From NCBI GenBank assembly GCA_944323875.1, contig CALUUH010000015.1, positions 1 through 44,386 on the forward strand: a stretch of DNA of 44,386 nucleotides. Reading direction: 5' to 3'. The notes beneath the pieces are model-generated. The model saw nothing but the letters and a program-made list of their open reading frames with translations. It was not told where the DNA came from and did not search any database. The position numbers and the translations under genes were made by a program. Within the stretch, counting starts at the first letter, position 1. Each line of letters opens with the position of its first letter. The DNA comes from Candidatus Gastranaerophilales bacterium. Its GTDB lineage: Bacteria > Cyanobacteriota > Vampirovibrionia > Gastranaerophilales > Gastranaerophilaceae. Of the stretch, positions 41,319 to 44,386 are shown piece after piece.

Positions 41319-41958
41319 AAAATTTAACGACAAAGACATTGATAAAGTTGTGGAACTTTTAAAAGAGGCTAAACAGCAAAAGAGTGAATTTGTAGGGCTT
41401 ATGGATTCATTTAATGATCCTTATCTTGTTTTGATTGCCTGCATATTGAGCCTAAGAACAAACGACAAAACGACATATCCGGCGACCTTGAGGATGCTGA
41501 AACTCGGCAAAACACCGCAGGATTTTGCCAAATGTGATGAAAAAGAACTGGAAAAAGCTATATATCCGGTTGGATTTTATGCTAACAAAGCAAAACAAAT
41601 TATCGAGCTTTCAAAAGAGATTGTCGAAAAATATAACGGCAAAGTTCCGGATACAATCGAAGAACTGGTTAAATTCAACGGAGTAGGACGCAAAACAGCG
41701 AATTTAACAGTTGCGCGCGGTTTTAACAAACCTGCAATATGTGTTGATGTCCATGTACACAGGATTTTCAACAGAATGGGTTATGTAAAAACCCAAAATC
41801 CGGAGGAAACAGAATTTGCGCTGCGGGAAAAACTTCCCGTAAAACACTGGATTGACATAAATACGCTGATTGTAACCCACGGTCAGAATGTCTGCAAGCC
41901 GCAAAAACCAATGTGCGATATTTGTCCGATAAAAGATTATTGTGCAAAAATTATTTAG
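41311..41958 (+). CDS. nth: Endonuclease III (DNA glycosylase/AP lyase)
   Basis: Removes oxidised pyrimidines. The start is GTG with AAGGA eight bases upstream inside lpxK. The 215-residue protein has the helix-hairpin-helix LVKFNGVGRKTANLTVA with catalytic lysine K128 and the aspartate D146 in CVDVHVHRI, and a C-terminal 4Fe-4S cluster C195-x6-C202-x2-C205-x5-C211. The domain layout is canonical. The overlap with lpxK indicates cotranscription, though the two are not functionally linked. Confidence 0.96.
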   Translation: MSKKFNDKDIDKVVELLKEAKQQKSEFVGLMDSFNDPYLVLIACILSLRTNDKTTYPATLRMLKLGKTPQDFAKCDEKELEKAIYPVGFYANKAKQIIELSKEIVEKYNGKVPDTIEELVKFNGVGRKTANLTVARGFNKPAICVDVHVHRIFNRMGYVKTQNPEETEFALREKLPVKHWIDINTLIVTHGQNVCKPQKPMCDICPIKDYCAKII

Positions 41959-42045
41959 TTTTGTTAAGGTATATTCTCGATTGAGGCAAAAATTTTTCTT
42001 CACCTGTTTTATCAAACTTACAGTAACAACCAAATCGGAGGTAGT

Positions 42046-42531
42046 ATGAACGTAGGCAGAATTATCGGCAATATTCAAAAAAGAATCAATACAAACAAAT
42101 TACTCAAACAAGAAAAAGAAATCGAAAATTTTGTACAGATACATGATGTTAATACAGCTGGCGATTCCTTCGGACAACTGTATACCGCACGACCGATAAT
42201 TGCAAGTTATGCAAAATCCAAAGGCGTACGTGTTGATGTGTTTGCGGCAAAAGACGGTGTTGAAAAAACTTATAAAGATGAGCCGGCAGAAAACTTGAAT
42301 GTTGTTTTAACAAATCTGTTAACACAAAAATCCGTTAAACAAAAAGTACCTGCACGCACTGATATTACCTATCCCAAACAAAGAGAACAAATCATTTTAA
42401 TTCCTGTAAAAGGTGAGCAAGATCTACAGTATGCAAGAACAGGTATTCAGTCTACAGAAGACAATTTCTTACGCAACTTCTACAGAACAATTGAAGATAT
42501 GGCCGGCCAAATAACAGGTAAAAACGTTTAG
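42046..42531 (+). CDS. Hypothetical soluble protein
   Basis: A 161-residue protein with a strong ribosome-binding site (CGGAGG) before the ATG. It is unrecognised. The N-terminus is basic and helical (MNVGRIIGNIQKRINTNKLL), and the rest is mixed alpha/beta with a SFGQLYTARPIIASYAKSKG segment. No signal peptide, membrane segment or cysteine is present. It follows nth after 87 bases and converges on the pilin fragment, overlapping it by four bases. It may be restricted to this lineage. Confidence 0.65.
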   Translation: MNVGRIIGNIQKRINTNKLLKQEKEIENFVQIHDVNTAGDSFGQLYTARPIIASYAKSKGVRVDVFAAKDGVEKTYKDEPAENLNVVLTNLLTQKSVKQKVPARTDITYPKQREQIILIPVKGEQDLQYARTGIQSTEDNFLRNFYRTIEDMAGQITGKNV

Positions 42532-42716
42532 TCACACTTGTGCTTGCCGCTCCAGGATAAATCATCACAATGCAAATAATCCATATTGCCATGCGTAATT
42601 ATCCACGCCGTACAATGTGCTGTGTTGTTGCTTGAAGGATTACAATAACGGCTAAAATCTTCATCTGTTTGATATCTTCCGCTAACTCCGCTAAATACCG
42701 ATTTGAACGAAATCAC
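42528..42716 (-). pseudogene. C-terminal fragment of a type IV pilin-like gene
   Basis: The predicted 62 residues end with a pilin-type tail: NNTAHCTAWIITHGNMDYLH, then CDD-LSW-GKHKC. The CTAWxI...NMDYLHCDDLSW layout is what I recall for type II/IV pilin-like proteins of this lineage, and CTA also occurs in the two other pilin genes here. The open frame extends back only to a stop near 42768, and no ribosome-binding site, leader peptide, prepilin cleavage site or hydrophobic helix is found upstream. The fragment is therefore probably a remnant of a larger gene, cut by deletion or rearrangement. It may alternatively be a short secreted protein. Confidence 0.5.
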
Positions 42717-42804
42717 AAAAAATGTGTAATATACACACTTGCTTTTCTTGTGTTTGTGTGTGATAATTTAGTAAAGATTATGCAATTGTTTTGGGTTATT
42801 ATTG

Positions 42805-42810
42805 TATAAT
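42805..42810 (+). promoter_or_regulatory. -10 element upstream of the nuoE-like gene
   Basis: A perfect TATAAT about 24 bases before the AGGAG ribosome-binding site, preceded by T-rich sequence. No -35 with good match is found at 16-18 bases. It would drive the hydrogenase-type operon that begins here. Confidence 0.45.
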
Positions 42811-42844
42811 TTTAGGTCAATACATTTACAGATAGGAGTTGGAG

Positions 42845-43339
42845 ATGACTGTAGAAAATCATCATAAAATCAACACATCTAAGTTAGATGAAATTTTGGC
42901 TTCTTATGAGTACAAAAAATCTAACCTGATTGCGATTTTACAAAAAGTGCAGGAAGTATACCGATACTTACCGGAAGACGCAATGATTTATATCGGTACA
43001 AAAATTGAAGGACTTTCTCCGGCAACTGTTTTTGGTGTTGCAACATTTTATGCACAATTTTCCCTCGAACCTAAAGGAAAATTCGAAATAAAAGTCTGTG
43101 ACGGAACAGCATGCCACGTCAGAGGCTCTATGCCGGTATTAAACGCTATTAAAAACAAACTAGAATTAAAAGACGGTTCTATGACAACTGAAGACGGTCT
43201 GTTTTCTCTGGAAACTGTAAGCTGTCTTGGTGCCTGCGGGCTTGCGCCGGTCGTTGTAATTAACGACAAAGTCTATCCGCAAATGACATCTGATGCAATA
43301 AGCATTGTTCTGGATACACTTTTGAAGGAGGGCCGTTAA
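42845..43339 (+). CDS. NuoE/HydC-like 2Fe-2S subunit (thioredoxin fold)
   Basis: Start at the ATG at 42845 with AGGAG six bases upstream; the TTG at 42839 is rejected. The 164 residues fit NuoE (24-kDa) subunits: helical N-terminus with LPEDAMIYIGTKIEGLSPAT and VFGVATFYAQF, then the 2Fe-2S ligands C85-x4-C90 (CDGTACHVRGS) and C127-x3-C131 (CLGACGLAPVV). The next gene is a NuoF with its own N-terminal 2Fe-2S domain, the arrangement of electron-bifurcating [FeFe]-hydrogenases (HydABC, HndABCD) and formate dehydrogenases rather than complex I. It would pass electrons between NAD(P)H and ferredoxin. The remaining catalytic subunit is beyond the window. Confidence 0.9.
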   Translation: MTVENHHKINTSKLDEILASYEYKKSNLIAILQKVQEVYRYLPEDAMIYIGTKIEGLSPATVFGVATFYAQFSLEPKGKFEIKVCDGTACHVRGSMPVLNAIKNKLELKDGSMTTEDGLFSLETVSCLGACGLAPVVVINDKVYPQMTSDAISIVLDTLLKEGR

Positions 43340-43340
43340 T

Positions 43341-44386
43341 ATGGAGAAAACCAGTTTGAATATCAATATCAAAGAAGAACAAAAAAAAGCTCAGGAGCTT
43401 ATAAAAAAACAAGGGTTGAGAGTTCTTGTCTGCGCCGGAACAGGCTGTGTTGCTAACGGCTCTTTAAAAGTTATTGAGAAATTTAAAGAACTCGGAGCCG
43501 ATGTATCTGTTCTCACGGATTACGACAAAATGACAATTGTTCCGACAGGCTGCCACGGTTTTTGCGAACAGGGTGTTCTTGTTATTATTCCGGATAAAGA
43601 CGTTACTTATGTAAAAGTAAAAGTTTCTGATGTAGAAGAAATTTACGAAAGCCACATCAGAAACGACAAGCCTGTTGAACGCTTGTTATACACTGACCCT
43701 AAAACTCATGAACATATTCACAAAAGCGAAGAGATAAATTTCTATGCAAAACAAACACGTACAGCGCTTGCAAACTGCGGACACATCAATGCAGAATGTA
43801 TTGATGAAGCAATTGCGGTAAGAGGTTATGAAGCACTGGCTAACGTCATAGAAGCGAATGATCCGGATGCTGTAATTACAGAGATTGAAAAATCCGGCTT
43901 GCGCGGCAGAGGCGGCGGCGGTTTCCCGACAGGAAGAAAATGGAGATTTACAGCTGCAAACAGAGGCGGAAAATCTTACGTTGTATGTAACGGTGACGAA
44001 GGCGATCCGGGTGCTTTCATGGACAGAAGTATTATGGAAGGCGATCCGCACAAGCTTCTTGAAGGTATGGCAATAGCAGCATTTGCTATTGGCGCTGATG
44101 AAGGTTACATTTATGTTCGTGCCGAATATCCGCTTGCGATTAAACGTTTGCGCAAAGCTATTGCGGATGCTGAAGAAAGACATTTCTTAGGCAAAAACAT
44201 AATGGGCAGTGATTTTTCATTCATACTCCACATTAAAGAAGGTGCCGGAGCATTTGTCTGCGGTGAAGAAACCGCTCTTATCGCATCAATTGAAGGTGAG
44301 CGCGGAATGCCGCGTCCGAAACCGCCGTTTCCTGCAAACAAAGGACTTTTCGGACGTCCGACACTGATTAACAACGTTGAAACGCT
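43341..44386 (+). CDS. NuoF/HydB-like NADH-binding flavoprotein, 3' end outside the window
   Basis: The gene starts at 43341, one base after the nuoE-like stop, with AAGGAGGG eight bases before the ATG, and runs off the right edge after 348 codons. An N-terminal thioredoxin-like 2Fe-2S domain has C31-x4-C36 and C71-x3-C75 (CAGTGC and CHGFC), absent from complex I NuoF. The FMN/NADH domain follows: GRGGGGFPTGRKW near 190-202, CNGDEGDPGAFMDR from C216, and GAGAFVCGEETALI. The N-terminal domain marks it as the beta subunit of a bifurcating hydrogenase or formate dehydrogenase. The C-terminal 4Fe-4S and ferredoxin domains would lie beyond the edge. Confidence 0.92.
   Translation, partial: MEKTSLNINIKEEQKKAQELIKKQGLRVLVCAGTGCVANGSLKVIEKFKELGADVSVLTDYDKMTIVPTGCHGFCEQGVLVIIPDKDVTYVKVKVSDVEEIYESHIRNDKPVERLLYTDPKTHEHIHKSEEINFYAKQTRTALANCGHINAECIDEAIAVRGYEALANVIEANDPDAVITEIEKSGLRGRGGGGFPTGRKWRFTAANRGGKSYVVCNGDEGDPGAFMDRSIMEGDPHKLLEGMAIAAFAIGADEGYIYVRAEYPLAIKRLRKAIADAEERHFLGKNIMGSDFSFILHIKEGAGAFVCGEETALIASIEGERGMPRPKPPFPANKGLFGRPTLINNVET

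Noticed and set aside
1-44386. Search for CRISPR arrays, IS elements, prophage or integron features
   Set aside because: No regularly spaced repeats, transposase, integrase or phage structural genes were seen by eye; the only repeats are the small tandem duplication at 8.6-9.3 kb and short dyads.

Overview
The window looks like chromosomal DNA of a low-GC, Gram-negative, fermentative bacterium. It best fits the non-photosynthetic cyanobacterial sister lineage (Vampirovibrionia/Melainabacteria, order Gastranaerophilales). This is inferred from the gene combination: lipid A kinase LpxK and an MCE/MlaD protein (outer membrane), flagellar genes, type IV-pilin-like proteins with a CTA...D..Y tail, a possible DUF1822-like protein next to a sigma factor, an NuoE/NuoF pair of the bifurcating-hydrogenase type, many TTG/GTG starts, and lineage-restricted proteins with an N-terminal F-x-G motif. 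I saw no phage, IS element, CRISPR array or rRNA.

Layout. 1-384: tail of a pilin-like gene. 461-3909 (minus): two paralogous multi-pass membrane proteins in one operon. 4435-7473: exported repeat protein, then ispH-rpsA. 7763-9271: accessory patch with an orphan gene and two AT-rich membrane-protein genes in a decayed tandem duplication that includes the promoter. 9339-11371: ruvC, a membrane protein and mtnA. 11384-12076 (minus): pilin-like protein. 12223-15838: bioF-bioG-bioC and hemW. 15941-16309 (minus): small F-x-G membrane protein with a probable nonsense mutation near its end. 16473-25979: long co-directional run of a DUF1822-like protein, an acidic TonB-like protein, a sigma-70 family factor, a triple-zinc-ribbon AAA/TPR protein, a barrel-like exported protein, an FtsB/DivIC-like protein and a TPR protein. 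26042-30468: exported HExxH protein, ctpA, mnmG and a small F-x-G protein. 30499-31332 (minus): tRNA-Gln, a zf-TFIIB protein and tRNA-Ser. 31472-33615: thiG, a DUF151 nuclease-like gene and a lytic transglycosylase. 33659-35485 (minus) dnaX, divergent from ldcA. 36491-38687 (minus): fliJ, fliK-like and a hook/rod gene. 38923-42531: mlaD-like, lpxK, nth and an orphan. 42528-42716 (minus): pilin fragment. 42845-end: nuoE/hydC-like and the start of nuoF/hydB-like.

Together these are mostly housekeeping genes (translation, tRNA modification, replication and repair, isoprenoid, biotin and thiamin synthesis) mixed with envelope biogenesis and surface appendages. The least explained parts are the sigma/TonB-like/zinc-ribbon-ATPase cluster at 16-23 kb and the F-x-G protein family. 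A recurrent feature is a -10 hexamer placed 6-9 bases before the ATG, without a Shine-Dalgarno sequence, at ruvC, bioF, hemW, ctpA, mnmG and dnaX. This suggests that many first genes here are transcribed leaderless.
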